Shown here: piece after piece, positions 42,470 through 50,933 of the stretch
Numbering within the stretch: position 1 is the first letter of the stretch
How the letters are laid out: each line of letters begins with the position of its first letter
Assembly: GCA_050014395.1 (NCBI GenBank)
Contig: JBEKDK010000012.1
Span: 1-52,244, forward strand
Direction of reading: 5' to 3'
DNA from: DASPOJ01 sp050014395
Lineage (GTDB): Bacteria > Acidobacteriota > Terriglobia > Acidiferrales > UBA7541
DNA length: 52,244 nucleotides
Made by a program: the position numbers and the translations under genes
Notes under the pieces: model-generated
The model's input: the letters and a program-made list of their open reading frames with translations, nothing else
Told to the model about the DNA's origin: nothing
Database searches by the model: none

Positions 42470-43153
42470 TCAGGTCGGCATCTTCGCTTTCCGCGGATAT
42501 TCATCCAGCCGCTTCTTGTAAAGCAGCAGCACGCTCGGACCAAATGAAAGCAGCATGATCGCGATCCCCGTCGCGATCCCAAAACTCGTCATCTGCGGCG
42601 CCGAGCACTCATCCCTCCTCCGCGCGATGATGTGGCACGGCACGGCGATCAGCAGCTCCAGCACGCTGCCGCGCAGCAACCACGAAACCACGCGCGTCAC
42701 CGGATCGCTCGATCGCCGCAGAAACATGTAAAACACAATTCCCCAGAGCAACCACAGCGCGGCCACAAAACACACAATCTCCGTCCCGGTATCGATCACA
42801 AACGAGTTAGCAAAATCGTCGCCGCGCGCCGCGAATCCGATGGACCACACCGCGGCCGCCGTCAGCAGCGCCGTCAACGCGCCCGCCACCGCGCACGAAA
42901 CCAAAATATGCGCGCGCGGCTTCGCGTGCCGCCACGTCGTATCCACGCGCAAAAACAGCAGCGCCGCCTCTCCGCACACAACGATTCCCACCGCGGCCCA
43001 GACAAATCCCTGCGCGAACAACGCCCCGAACGCTTCCGGCAGCGCCGACAACTTACCGGCGTCTCCGCCAATAATCAATATCGAGCCCGGCGTCACCAGC
43101 CCCACCACGATCAGCGCGTAAACCACCGTGATTACGATCCCCCATTTGCGCAT
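42470..43153 (-). CDS. Multi-pass membrane protein of unknown function
   Basis: A 227-residue protein with about six membrane helices (about residues 7-28, 48-68, 84-106, 120-142, 155-175 and 188-210). Loops carry CHIIARRRDEC between helices five and six, with two cysteines and a histidine. It ends with a basic cytoplasmic tail (YKKRLDEYPRKAKMPT). No transport or enzyme motif is recognisable. It converges with the small charged protein and is separated from it by a bidirectional terminator hairpin. Confidence 0.75.
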   Translation of the reverse strand: MRKWGIVITVVYALIVVGLVTPGSILIIGGDAGKLSALPEAFGALFAQGFVWAAVGIVVCGEAALLFLRVDTTWRHAKPRAHILVSCAVAGALTALLTAAAVWSIGFAARGDDFANSFVIDTGTEIVCFVAALWLLWGIVFYMFLRRSSDPVTRVVSWLLRGSVLELLIAVPCHIIARRRDECSAPQMTSFGIATGIAIMLLSFGPSVLLLYKKRLDEYPRKAKMPT

Positions 43154-43498
43154 GGCCGCTGCTTTCGACGCCTCTCTCTATCACATCGCTCGCTCCATTG
43201 TCGGAAAAACCGCGCGCGCTCCTTCTGCCCAGCCGTCGTCTCCAGGAGTTCGCCGCGTCGCCAAGTCTGCCCGAAGAAATGTTTGTGAACGAAAACGATG
43301 CCGCTGCCACCGAATGTTTTCAAAGCGTTCATCGTTCGTTCACCACGCCGGCGGAGGCGTTGTGCAATTGTTTCCGGCACTGAAGACAGATTGGGCGCCG
43401 CTACCGGCGCAACCAATTGCGTGATGCGCCCCGTAGCGCTTCCGACGGCTCAATCTGAAAAAGTTAAGCAATCACTTGGCTGAAAATGGAGAGCTCCC
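43154..43498. other. Intergenic region upstream of the TonB receptor
   Basis: About 345 bases between divergent genes. No promoter can be fixed with confidence and no coding frame is convincing. The last bases hold the ribosome binding site GGAGAG for the receptor. Confidence 0.4.
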
Positions 43499-46400
43499 AT
43501 GAAAACTCAGACGCCGGAGACGCAGGCAAACAGCAAGACTCGATCTCAACGGCCAAACATTCTAATCGTGATGCAATTCGCCATCCTCGCGCTCGCGCTG
43601 AGCGTCGCAGGATTGCCGGCCCATGCACAGTCCGAAACAGCTGAAGTGCTCGGAACTGTTCGAGATACCTCCGGGGCGCTGGTCACCAGCGCGACCGTGA
43701 CGCTCGCCAATCAAGGCACGGGCATTCAGGCGAAAACCACGACCGATGACAAGGGCGACTACGATTTTCTGAACGTGGCGGTCGGCGAGTACCAGGTCGC
43801 GGTGGAGCACGCAGGCTTCTCGAAATTCACCACGGATGTAAGCGTGGACGTCGATTCCCGCCAGCGTGTCGACGCCGCGCTGCAGGTTGGCGAAACTGAC
43901 CAGACCGTCGTGGTGACGGGCGCCGCCGCTGCTCTCGATACCGACTCGAGCGACCACGGACAAATCATCAATACGGCGGCGGTCGCCGAGCTTCCGCTGA
44001 TCGGCCGCAACTACGCCGAATTGGCGCTGCTCTCGACCAATGCCATCAAATCTCCGATCGCGGTCTCATTCGGGCCGACGGGCACGCCGCGCGAGGGTGC
44101 GTTCAACATCAACGGCATGCGCAGCACCTACAACACGTTCCTACTCGACGGAGAGGACAACAACGCCTATTCCACGAGCAACCAAGGCTACTCCGCTCAG
44201 GTGGTGCAGCCCTCGCCCGACGCCATCGCCGAATTCAAAGTGATAACCAGCAATTACAGCGCCGAATACGGGCGCGTCGGCGGCGCCGTCGTGGACGCCG
44301 TCATGAGATCCGGAACCAACCAGTTTCATGGCAGCGTGTACGAGTTCGTGCGCAACACCGTCCTGAACGCCACTGGCTTCTTATTCAGCCCCGCTCCGAA
44401 GAATCCCCTCGAAAGAAACCAGTACGGGGCCTCGGTCGGCGGACCCATCCTGAAAAACAGGATCTTCTTCTTCGGGGACTATGAAGGCTTCCGGCAAAAC
44501 CTGAGATACAACAACTACGACTCCATTCCCACAGCGGCCGAAGTCAGTGGAGTTTTGCCCGTGACCGTCATCGATCCGCTGACGAACGTGGTCTATCCCG
44601 CTGGAACCACGATTCCCATCGCCAGTCTGAATCCGTTCGCGGCCACGGTGCTGAATCAACTTCCGCCCACCACGCCCGGCCTCACCGGAACCTCCAACAA
44701 TCTGCTCGAGCAATTGCTGATTACCGATGACGACAGCAAGTATGACGTAAAGCTCGACGGAAAAATTAATGAGACGATGTCGGCCTTCTTGCGCTTCAGC
44801 GAACGCTGGGACACTCAATTTTACGAGCCGGATATCCCCGGTCCATCGGGCGGCAACGGCAACGGCCACATCAAGGCCGACGATCAGAATCTTTCGGTCG
44901 GTTACACCTGGACGCCGACGCCGACCTCGATCGTCGAAGCTCGCTTTGGCCTTTCCCATATCGCCGCCGGAAAATCGCCGGTGACACTCGGCGAGCAGAG
45001 CATGCTGGCGCTTTACGGCATTACCGGTCTGCCAACGGGATCCAATCTGACCGGCGGCCTGAATTCCCAAGCGGTCAGCGGACTCAGCCAGTTCGGCCGG
45101 CAAACCAGCAATCCCCAGTTCCAGAATCCCACTTCGTTTGGCCCGAAGTTCAGTTTCTCGAAGATCGTCGGCCGGCACTCTTTCAAGATGGGTTACGAAT
45201 TTCTGGCCATTCGCACGGAGATTTTGGACGTCAACCCGCTTTACGGAGAGGACACCTACGCCGGGCAATTCAGCAAACCCACGTGCCTACAGTTGGGCAT
45301 GTCGCCTGGCTGCCCGATTGCCAGCAATTCGACCGCTTACGACCTCGCGGATTTCATATTCGCCACCCCCAGCCAGATCAACCTCGGCAACGATGACGTT
45401 GTCAATCTCCGCCAGCATATCCAGGCGCTCTACTTCCAAGACGACTATCGGGTAACCCCCAAACTCACGCTGAACCTCGGCTTGCGCTGGGATTTCGCGA
45501 CGCCACTTTATGAGCGCAACAACAACTACTCCGATTTCAACCCCGTCACGGACACCATGACTCCGGCGACCAACGGCAGCCTCTTCGACCGCTCGCTAGT
45601 TCATCCCGACTACAAGGACTACGGTCCGCGCATCGGCCTGGCGTACAGCATTTTCCCGAAAACGGTTTTCCGCGCGGCCTATGGCATCAGCTACGACTAT
45701 TTCAATCGCGTCGGCAGCGCGCTCGAGGGCATCAACGCTCCTCAGGCGCTTTTTGGCGTGATTAGTCAATTGATTCCGGCGGGCGGTCCCGTGCCGTCGA
45801 ATTTCCTTACGACGCAGAACAGTTTCACCACCGGCATCGACAACCCCGCGAACTTCAACCCTCTGGTTTCTAACGTGGTTTACATTCCGGCGCACAGCCC
45901 GTGGCCCTACATCCAAACCTGGTTCGCGGGCATTCAACAGGAAATCACCAAGAGCACGATTTTTGAGATCGACTACAACGGCAATCACAGCCTGGACCTT
46001 CCGATCATCGCCGATTACAACCAGGCCGCTCCCGATGTAGCCGGCAATCAGTCGATCGCAGCCCGCGTTCCGATTCCGGCTTTCGGGCCGATCACCTGGG
46101 TCGATCCCGTTGGCAACAATAATTACAACGGCCTCTCGCTGCGCGCCGAGCACCGCTTCACCGGCGGCCTCTATTTCCTGAATTCGTTCACCTGGGGCAA
46201 GGCCTTGGGCGATTCCGAGCAAGCCCTCGAATACTACTCGGGCTACGTCGAAGCCAATCCGCAAAACATTCACGATCTGGCCGCGGAATACGGCCCTTCC
46301 AGTTTCGACGTGAAATTCAATAACGTCACATCGATCGTCTACCAGCTCCCCTTCGGCCGGGGCCAGAAATTCGGCTCGAGCATGAATCGCGGCGAAGACG

Positions 46401-46825
46401 TCGCCCTCGGTGGCTGGGAAATCAACTTCATCAACGCCGCGCACACCGGCACGCCACTGAACGTCTACTATGCCCCCACCAGCACGCAGAGCGTGTCCAG
46501 TCTATCGAACGACTATCGCGGCGAGCCCTTTCTGCGCCCGAATGTCGGCTACACCTTCACCACGCCGCCTTCCAGCGATCCCTTCGGCGATCTCAGCCGC
46601 AATGATTTCCGCGCCCCCGGCTTCGAGCAATTGGACTTTTCCGCCGACAAGACCTGGACGATCCACGAGAACGTTCGCTTCCAGTTCCGTTCCGAGTTCT
46701 TCAACGTCCTGAATCACACCAATTTCGGCATTCCCAACACCGTAACCACGGCGTCGGCGTTCGGCACCATCCGTTCGACGTATCCGGCAAGGCAGATCCA
46801 GTTCGGCGCGAAGTTGTTATTCTAA
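43499..46825 (+). CDS. Oar-like TonB-dependent receptor with carboxypeptidase-regulatory domain
   Basis: The 1108-residue outer-membrane protein has a signal peptide (cleavage near HAQ, about residue 44). A carboxypeptidase-regulatory-like beta domain follows (ETAEVLGTVRDTSGALVTSATVTL, about 46-130), then a TonB plug (about 150-280, with ELPLIGRNYAELALL and NINGMRSTYNTFLLDG) and a long beta-barrel ending in the classical C-terminal phenylalanine (AKLLF). Such receptors take up large substrates, often oligosaccharides or peptides, powered by TonB. The gene ends at a strong terminator. The next gene, a pectinesterase-like protein, suggests a plant-polysaccharide link, but the transcripts appear separate. 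Confidence 0.93.
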   Translation: MKTQTPETQANSKTRSQRPNILIVMQFAILALALSVAGLPAHAQSETAEVLGTVRDTSGALVTSATVTLANQGTGIQAKTTTDDKGDYDFLNVAVGEYQVAVEHAGFSKFTTDVSVDVDSRQRVDAALQVGETDQTVVVTGAAAALDTDSSDHGQIINTAAVAELPLIGRNYAELALLSTNAIKSPIAVSFGPTGTPREGAFNINGMRSTYNTFLLDGEDNNAYSTSNQGYSAQVVQPSPDAIAEFKVITSNYSAEYGRVGGAVVDAVMRSGTNQFHGSVYEFVRNTVLNATGFLFSPAPKNPLERNQYGASVGGPILKNRIFFFGDYEGFRQNLRYNNYDSIPTAAEVSGVLPVTVIDPLTNVVYPAGTTIPIASLNPFAATVLNQLPPTTPGLTGTSNNLLEQLLITDDDSKYDVKLDGKINETMSAFLRFSERWDTQFYEPDIPGPSGGNGNGHIKADDQNLSVGYTWTPTPTSIVEARFGLSHIAAGKSPVTLGEQSMLALYGITGLPTGSNLTGGLNSQAVSGLSQFGRQTSNPQFQNPTSFGPKFSFSKIVGRHSFKMGYEFLAIRTEILDVNPLYGEDTYAGQFSKPTCLQLGMSPGCPIASNSTAYDLADFIFATPSQINLGNDDVVNLRQHIQALYFQDDYRVTPKLTLNLGLRWDFATPLYERNNNYSDFNPVTDTMTPATNGSLFDRSLVHPDYKDYGPRIGLAYSIFPKTVFRAAYGISYDYFNRVGSALEGINAPQALFGVISQLIPAGGPVPSNFLTTQNSFTTGIDNPANFNPLVSNVVYIPAHSPWPYIQTWFAGIQQEITKSTIFEIDYNGNHSLDLPIIADYNQAAPDVAGNQSIAARVPIPAFGPITWVDPVGNNNYNGLSLRAEHRFTGGLYFLNSFTWGKALGDSEQALEYYSGYVEANPQNIHDLAAEYGPSSFDVKFNNVTSIVYQLPFGRGQKFGSSMNRGEDVALGGWEINFINAAHTGTPLNVYYAPTSTQSVSSLSNDYRGEPFLRPNVGYTFTTPPSSDPFGDLSRNDFRAPGFEQLDFSADKTWTIHENVRFQFRSEFFNVLNHTNFGIPNTVTTASAFGTIRSTYPARQIQFGAKLLF

Positions 46826-46871
46826 GAAAACGCAGCTCTGGATTCTTTCCGGCAGTGTCGATGCAAGCTTC

Positions 46872-46914
46872 GGGCCGCGGCGAATTCTCTTCGCTGCGGC
46901 CCGATCGTTTCTTT
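46872..46914 (+). terminator. Rho-independent terminator after the TonB receptor
   Basis: GGGCCGCGGCGAA (46872-46884) pairs with TTCGCTGCGGCCC (46890-46902) with one G-T wobble, around a 5-base loop, followed by the T-rich GATCGTTTCTTT. Confidence 0.85.
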
Positions 46915-47008
46915 GGCCGCGTGTAGAAGCGAAACGCGCCGCACCCGCAGCGCGTCGATATTCTTCCGGTGTTCGAGATTGAATCTGATAGTATCCGGAG
47001 CGCTTCCC

Positions 47009-48589
47009 ATGCGAATTCGTTCTGCCATTTACACGCTGTCCGTGATTGCCGCCCTTGCCCTGCTAACCGCCGCGCGCGCGCACGCGCAAACTGCCGTCGT
47101 CACCTGCTTCCCGGCGAATCATGCCGTCCGCGTGAATCCGGACACGCATTTGGTCCTAACGTTCTCCAGCGCTCCCACCCTTGGCAAGTCCGGCCAGATT
47201 CGCATCTACGACGCGGCTGACCACAAACTGGTCGACACGCTCGACCTGAGCATCCCGGCCGGGCCCGACCCCACGCGGCGCATCACGCCGCCCGCGCAGG
47301 CTACAGTTGCGAACCCCGCCGCGCCCGCCGCGCCGATGTCGTCCGAGACGCCGACCTCGCCGACAACGACAACGCCGGCCGTGCGCACGACGCCCGCCGA
47401 CCTGCACAACTACCAGCTCACCACCATCGGCGGCCTCGAGGACTTCCACTTCTACCCCGTGATCATCCACGGCAACGTGGCCACGATTTATCCGCACAAC
47501 AACACGCTGCAATACCACCATCGCTACATCGTTCAGATCGATCCAAGCGTGTTCACTCTTGCCAGCGGAGCCTTCGCGGGATTCACCGCGCGGCACGCGT
47601 GGCGATTCACCACCAAGCCCGCGCCTCCGCCTGCCGACACAACTCGCGTCGTCGTCGCAGCAGATGGCAGCGGCGATTTCAACACGGTGCAAGGCGCGGT
47701 CGATTTCGTCCCCGCCAATCCGCCGCAGCGCGTGACGATCTTCATCAGAAATGGAACTTACGAGGAAATTGTTTTCTTCCAGAGGAAATCCAACATCACG
47801 TTCCGCGGCGAGGATCGCGACAAGGTCCAGGTCGGCTACGGCAACAACAGCGGTTTCAATCCGCCCATGCCCGGACCGTCGCGCCGCTGCGCCTTTTCCG
47901 CCTATGACTCGACTGGCATCGAGTTCATCAACTTTTCAGTCAGCAACTATTTCTTCGGCCAAGCCGAAGGCCTGCTGATCTCCGGCTCGAAAAATATCGT
48001 CAGCCACGTGAACATCAAAGGTTCCGGCGACGCTCTGAATCTGCGCGGCTCCGTCTATCTCACCGACAGCACGATCATCGGCGATGGCGACACCATCCTC
48101 GGCGTCGGCCCCGCATTCTTCAATCATTGCGAGCTGCAATCCATCGGCCCCTTCATGTGGATTCGCAATACCGACGCGAACCACGGCGACATCTTCCTGA
48201 ATTGCACGTTCATCGCGCGCCAGCGTCCCGCGCAATCGCCGCTTCCAACCACAACTCCGCAAGGGAACGCCTCCGCATCCATAATGACGGCCGTGCTCGC
48301 CCGCCTGCCCAATAATCACGGCCTAAATTATCCTTACGCTGAAGCTGTCCTGATCAATTGCCACCTCAAGGGCATTCCCCCCGCCGGCTGGGGCCCGATC
48401 GAAGACGACACCTCACACCTTCACCTGTGGGAATTCAACAGCACCGATCTCGATGGCCATCCCATCGACACCACGCAACGCCACCCCGTCTCCAAACAAC
48501 TCACGCTCCCGCAAGATGCCCAAACCATCGCCAGCTACAGCGACCCCGCATTCGTCCTCGGCGGTTGGACGCCGATCGTCGATCAATAA
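47009..48589 (+). CDS. Secreted pectinesterase-like right-handed beta-helix protein
   Basis: The ATG at 47009 (GGAG 9 nt upstream) gives a signal peptide and an N-terminal Ig-like domain (about 30-200, with VTCFPANHAVRVNPDTHLVL). A pectinesterase-type beta-helix follows from residue 214 (VVVAADGSGDFNTVQGAVDF). The first catalytic aspartate is kept (D361 in GDGDTI, where pectinesterases have QDT). At the DFIFG position the sequence reads GPFMWI, so the second catalytic aspartate is replaced by P381. It may be a divergent esterase or a non-catalytic carbohydrate-binding relative. The length is 526 residues. It lies downstream of a TonB receptor. Confidence 0.85.
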   Translation: MRIRSAIYTLSVIAALALLTAARAHAQTAVVTCFPANHAVRVNPDTHLVLTFSSAPTLGKSGQIRIYDAADHKLVDTLDLSIPAGPDPTRRITPPAQATVANPAAPAAPMSSETPTSPTTTTPAVRTTPADLHNYQLTTIGGLEDFHFYPVIIHGNVATIYPHNNTLQYHHRYIVQIDPSVFTLASGAFAGFTARHAWRFTTKPAPPPADTTRVVVAADGSGDFNTVQGAVDFVPANPPQRVTIFIRNGTYEEIVFFQRKSNITFRGEDRDKVQVGYGNNSGFNPPMPGPSRRCAFSAYDSTGIEFINFSVSNYFFGQAEGLLISGSKNIVSHVNIKGSGDALNLRGSVYLTDSTIIGDGDTILGVGPAFFNHCELQSIGPFMWIRNTDANHGDIFLNCTFIARQRPAQSPLPTTTPQGNASASIMTAVLARLPNNHGLNYPYAEAVLINCHLKGIPPAGWGPIEDDTSHLHLWEFNSTDLDGHPIDTTQRHPVSKQLTLPQDAQTIASYSDPAFVLGGWTPIVDQ

Positions 48590-48614
48590 GAATGTCGTGA
48601 AATACATCAACCGA

Positions 48615-48632
48615 AAAAAGAGCCCGGGAGAG
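48615..48632 (+). repeat. Left copy of an 18-bp direct repeat bracketing the RAYT1 block
   Basis: AAAAAGAGCCCGGGAGAG occurs here and again at 49497-49514 in the same orientation. Both are preceded by GTCGATCA, with 34 extra bases on the left side. The pair brackets two REP pairs and the first RAYT gene. Confidence 0.7.
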
Positions 48633-48652
48633 AAATCCCGCCGCCGGTTTTA

Positions 48653-48677
48653 GTAGCACAGCCATTCCTGGCTGTGC
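48653..48677 (+). repeat. REP hairpin a (GTAG foot)
   Basis: GTAG (48653-48656) then stem CACAGCC / GGCTGTG (48657-48663 and 48670-48676), loop ATTCCT. It forms an inverted pair with REP b at 48733-48756. Confidence 0.85.
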
Positions 48678-48732
48678 GCCTTCGCACTTTTTCTCCGCGC
48701 CTTTCCCAACGAAATTCAAAAAACCAACTTCA

Positions 48733-48756
48733 CACAGGCAGGAGTGCCTGTGCTAC
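48733..48756 (-). repeat. REP hairpin b, overlapping the end of RAYT1
   Basis: On the minus strand GTAG (48756-48753) then CACAGGCA paired with TGCCTGTG. TAG of the foot is the stop codon of RAYT1. Confidence 0.85.
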
Positions 48757-49337
48757 TTGTGCGCGCTTGACCGGCGCCAGTACTCCGGTTTCGTTACCAA
48801 GCCCGCGTTGACCGGATTGTGCTCGATGTAGGTTCGAATTTTTTCAAATTGTGAGCTGTTCCGAATCCAGTGGTCAAAGGATTCCTCCTGCCAGAACGCG
48901 CTCCCCGTCCGCCTCAATATTCGGTTCGCCTCTCGGGCCGATGCCCCCTTGATCCCGTTCGTGATTCGCCGCAATGGTGCCAAAGGCTCAACCAATATAT
49001 GGACGTGATTAGGCATCACAACGTACGCATGCAAGACGAAATACCTGCCATCCGCCCCGTGACGAATCGCCCGCTCGACGCAACTCGCGATCCTCGGATC
49101 GTGCAGCCATCGGGGCCCCGTAGCGGCGCCGTCGAGTTCAAGATCGGCCGCCAAGAATTGCTCTCCCGGCTTTTTCTGGAGTCTATCGAGCCGCCGCACA
49201 AATCCGCGCGGCAGCGATCCGCGCAAGCGCCACGTCAGAAATATGGCACGCCCATCAGGCTGCCAATGAGGCAAGTTGCGCTCGTAATATCCGGCTGATT
49301 CAACCTCCTCTGCCGATTTGCTTTTTCCTTGGATCAC
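48753..49337 (-). CDS. REP-associated tyrosine transposase (RAYT), copy 1
   Basis: A 194-residue Y1 transposase of the IS200-related RAYT type. The HUH motif is H111-V-H113 in VVMPNHVHILVEP and the likely nucleophile is Y170 in FEKIRTYIEHNPVNAGL. RAYTs bind and cleave REP hairpins at the GTAG foot, and such hairpins surround this gene. The GTG start at 49337 lies 6 bases after TATTAT and has no Shine-Dalgarno; copy 2 has the same arrangement (TATCAT, 6 bases, GTG), which supports both starts. The stop codon lies in the GTAG foot of REP b. Many residues are identical to copy 2 at 50930-51517. Confidence 0.92.
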   Translation of the reverse strand: MIQGKSKSAEEVESAGYYERNLPHWQPDGRAIFLTWRLRGSLPRGFVRRLDRLQKKPGEQFLAADLELDGAATGPRWLHDPRIASCVERAIRHGADGRYFVLHAYVVMPNHVHILVEPLAPLRRITNGIKGASAREANRILRRTGSAFWQEESFDHWIRNSSQFEKIRTYIEHNPVNAGLVTKPEYWRRSSAHK

Positions 49338-49385
49338 GCGCGAATAATATCATCATTGGCTTTCACCGCTGAGTAACACGCTCAC

Positions 49386-49410
49386 GTAGCACAGCCATTC
49401 CTGGCTGTGC
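49386..49410 (+). repeat. REP hairpin c (GTAG foot)
   Basis: GTAG (49386-49389), stem CACAGCC / GGCTGTG with loop ATTCCT, identical in stem and loop to REP a. It lies upstream of the RAYT1 start. Confidence 0.85.
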
Positions 49411-49455
49411 GCCGTTGCTCTTTTCGCCTTGCCCTCAATCAAAAACCCCAACCCC

Positions 49456-49480
49456 GCACAGGCAAGAATGCCTGTGCTAC
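49456..49480 (-). repeat. REP hairpin d
   Basis: Minus-strand GTAG (49480-49477) then CACAGGCA / TGCCTGTG. With REP c it forms a second inverted pair whose inner sequence resembles that of pair a-b (CTTTTT, later AATCAAAAA or similar). Confidence 0.85.
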
Positions 49481-49496
49481 CAACCCCGTCGATCAC

Positions 49497-49514
49497 AAAA
49501 AGAGCCCGGGAGAG
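49497..49514 (+). repeat. Right copy of the 18-bp direct repeat
   Basis: Exact match to 48615-48632 (AAAAAGAGCCCGGGAGAG). It lies 16 bases after REP d. Confidence 0.7.
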
Positions 49515-49619
49515 CGACTCATCCCACACCCGTCCGCCTCACCCGAATCACTCACGTCACGTTCATCACGCAATGACCCACGCGCCGGGTCTGCGCGTTG
49601 GACCGTTCCCTATCCCTAA

Positions 49620-50618
49620 CTACGGCCCCACCGCTTCCCCGTCCGGCATATCCTGCGGCGCGAACAGCACGATCCGCTTCCGAGTCGTAGTCAGCTCGAT
49701 CCTGTGCGGCTTGCCATCCGGCTTCGGCGCCAGCCCCGTGAATTCGATCGTGTATTGCCCCCGAATCTGCTGGACCACGTCCGTCAATACCGCTTCGAAC
49801 CGCGCATAGCCCTCAACCTGCGTCCACGCCGCACTCGACGGATCCCAAACGTGACCGCCGGTATGACTTGCGAGGCTCGCGAGAAGATTCGGCCCGCTCC
49901 AATCCTCTGGCGACGCTTCTCGCACGCCGACCGGGTCGAAGATGCCGACCGCGTCGACAACTACGTCCTCCTTGCGCAGACAACTCTCTACATCGCGCTG
50001 GGAAACTTTGCTCAGATTCTCGCGGCCCGTCGAGATCAGCAAGACCACCTTCCTGCGTGTCTCCGAACCCGCCAATTCGCTCTGGCAGGCCTCGGCGAGG
50101 CTTGCAAGCATCGCTTTGCCTTTGTAGGGCTGCTTTTCTTGCACCAGCGCATCCGCCAGAGTTTTCGGATCGTCGGAAGCGCTCACCAACAACTGGCTGG
50201 TAACCTCAAACTCGCGGACATCGGCTAGATCGCCCCGCCGCAGGAGATACAGAAAAAAAGAATACCCATACGATTGCGCGACATCAGATTCAGCGAAGGC
50301 ACTGCTGCCGGGCTCGTCGATCAGCACATCAATCGTCAGCGGAGCAGCATCATCCGGAACCACGAACCCATCGATCTTCCTCGGCGCGCCATCCACTTTC
50401 AGCTTCAACTCGCCAGCCTTCAGATCCCTTACGATCGTCCCATCCAGATCGCGCGCCGAAAAGTAAATCGTCACGCTTCGATTATTATCGGCGGCCGCTT
50501 GCGGCGCGCCCGTAGCCTGAGCGGCACCACCACCGCTCTGCGCCCACGCCGAGGACACTGCCACGCCACACCAAACCGTGAGTACTGTGGAAATAAGAAT
50601 GCGCTCGGAAGTTCGCAC
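49620..50618 (-). CDS. Secreted VWFA-related acidobacterial-type protein, between the RAYT genes
   Basis: A 332-residue exported protein. GTG 50618 is preceded by AGGA at 7 nt and gives a signal peptide (cleavage near AWAQ). The family pattern is clear: an N-terminal beta part (VTIYFSARDLDGTIVRDLKAGELKLKVDG), a VWA-like core beginning LTIDVLIDEPGSS (metal-site D101, without a full DxSxS), KVVLLISTGREN in the middle, and the typical end QIRGQYTIEFTGLAPKPDGKPHRIEL. Surface or periplasmic ligand binding is likely. It stands alone between two transposase genes; whether it moves with them is unknown. Confidence 0.85.
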   Translation of the reverse strand: MRTSERILISTVLTVWCGVAVSSAWAQSGGGAAQATGAPQAAADNNRSVTIYFSARDLDGTIVRDLKAGELKLKVDGAPRKIDGFVVPDDAAPLTIDVLIDEPGSSAFAESDVAQSYGYSFFLYLLRRGDLADVREFEVTSQLLVSASDDPKTLADALVQEKQPYKGKAMLASLAEACQSELAGSETRRKVVLLISTGRENLSKVSQRDVESCLRKEDVVVDAVGIFDPVGVREASPEDWSGPNLLASLASHTGGHVWDPSSAAWTQVEGYARFEAVLTDVVQQIRGQYTIEFTGLAPKPDGKPHRIELTTTRKRIVLFAPQDMPDGEAVGP

Positions 50619-50906
50619 GCCAAGGTCCTAACGCGCTAGTCAACTACGCTTCGCGCCAACATCTGACCAGGACGCTAGTCCTTTACTGACACAAAATCAA
50701 GCCAAGGCGCGATCGTCGGGCCCCGTTCAAACGATGACGCGCATACGCAACACGGAAGCGCGGCCATGTGCTTGCGATTCGTTGTTCCTACGATCAACTG
50801 GGAATCCGATTGGGAACTCGGTATGTTCCAGGCGAACGCTGACATCAAACAAGTTCCGGCGACCTCAGCTTTGATTTTGGTTCTTTTTTAATCTGCCGCT
50901 GAAAAA

Positions 50907-50933
50907 GCACACAGCCAGGAGTGGCTGTGCTAC
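50907..50933 (-). repeat. REP hairpin e, overlapping the end of RAYT2
   Basis: Minus-strand GTAG (50933-50930), stem CACAGCCA / TGGCTGTG. TAG of the foot is the stop codon of RAYT2, the same arrangement as REP b with RAYT1. Confidence 0.85.
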
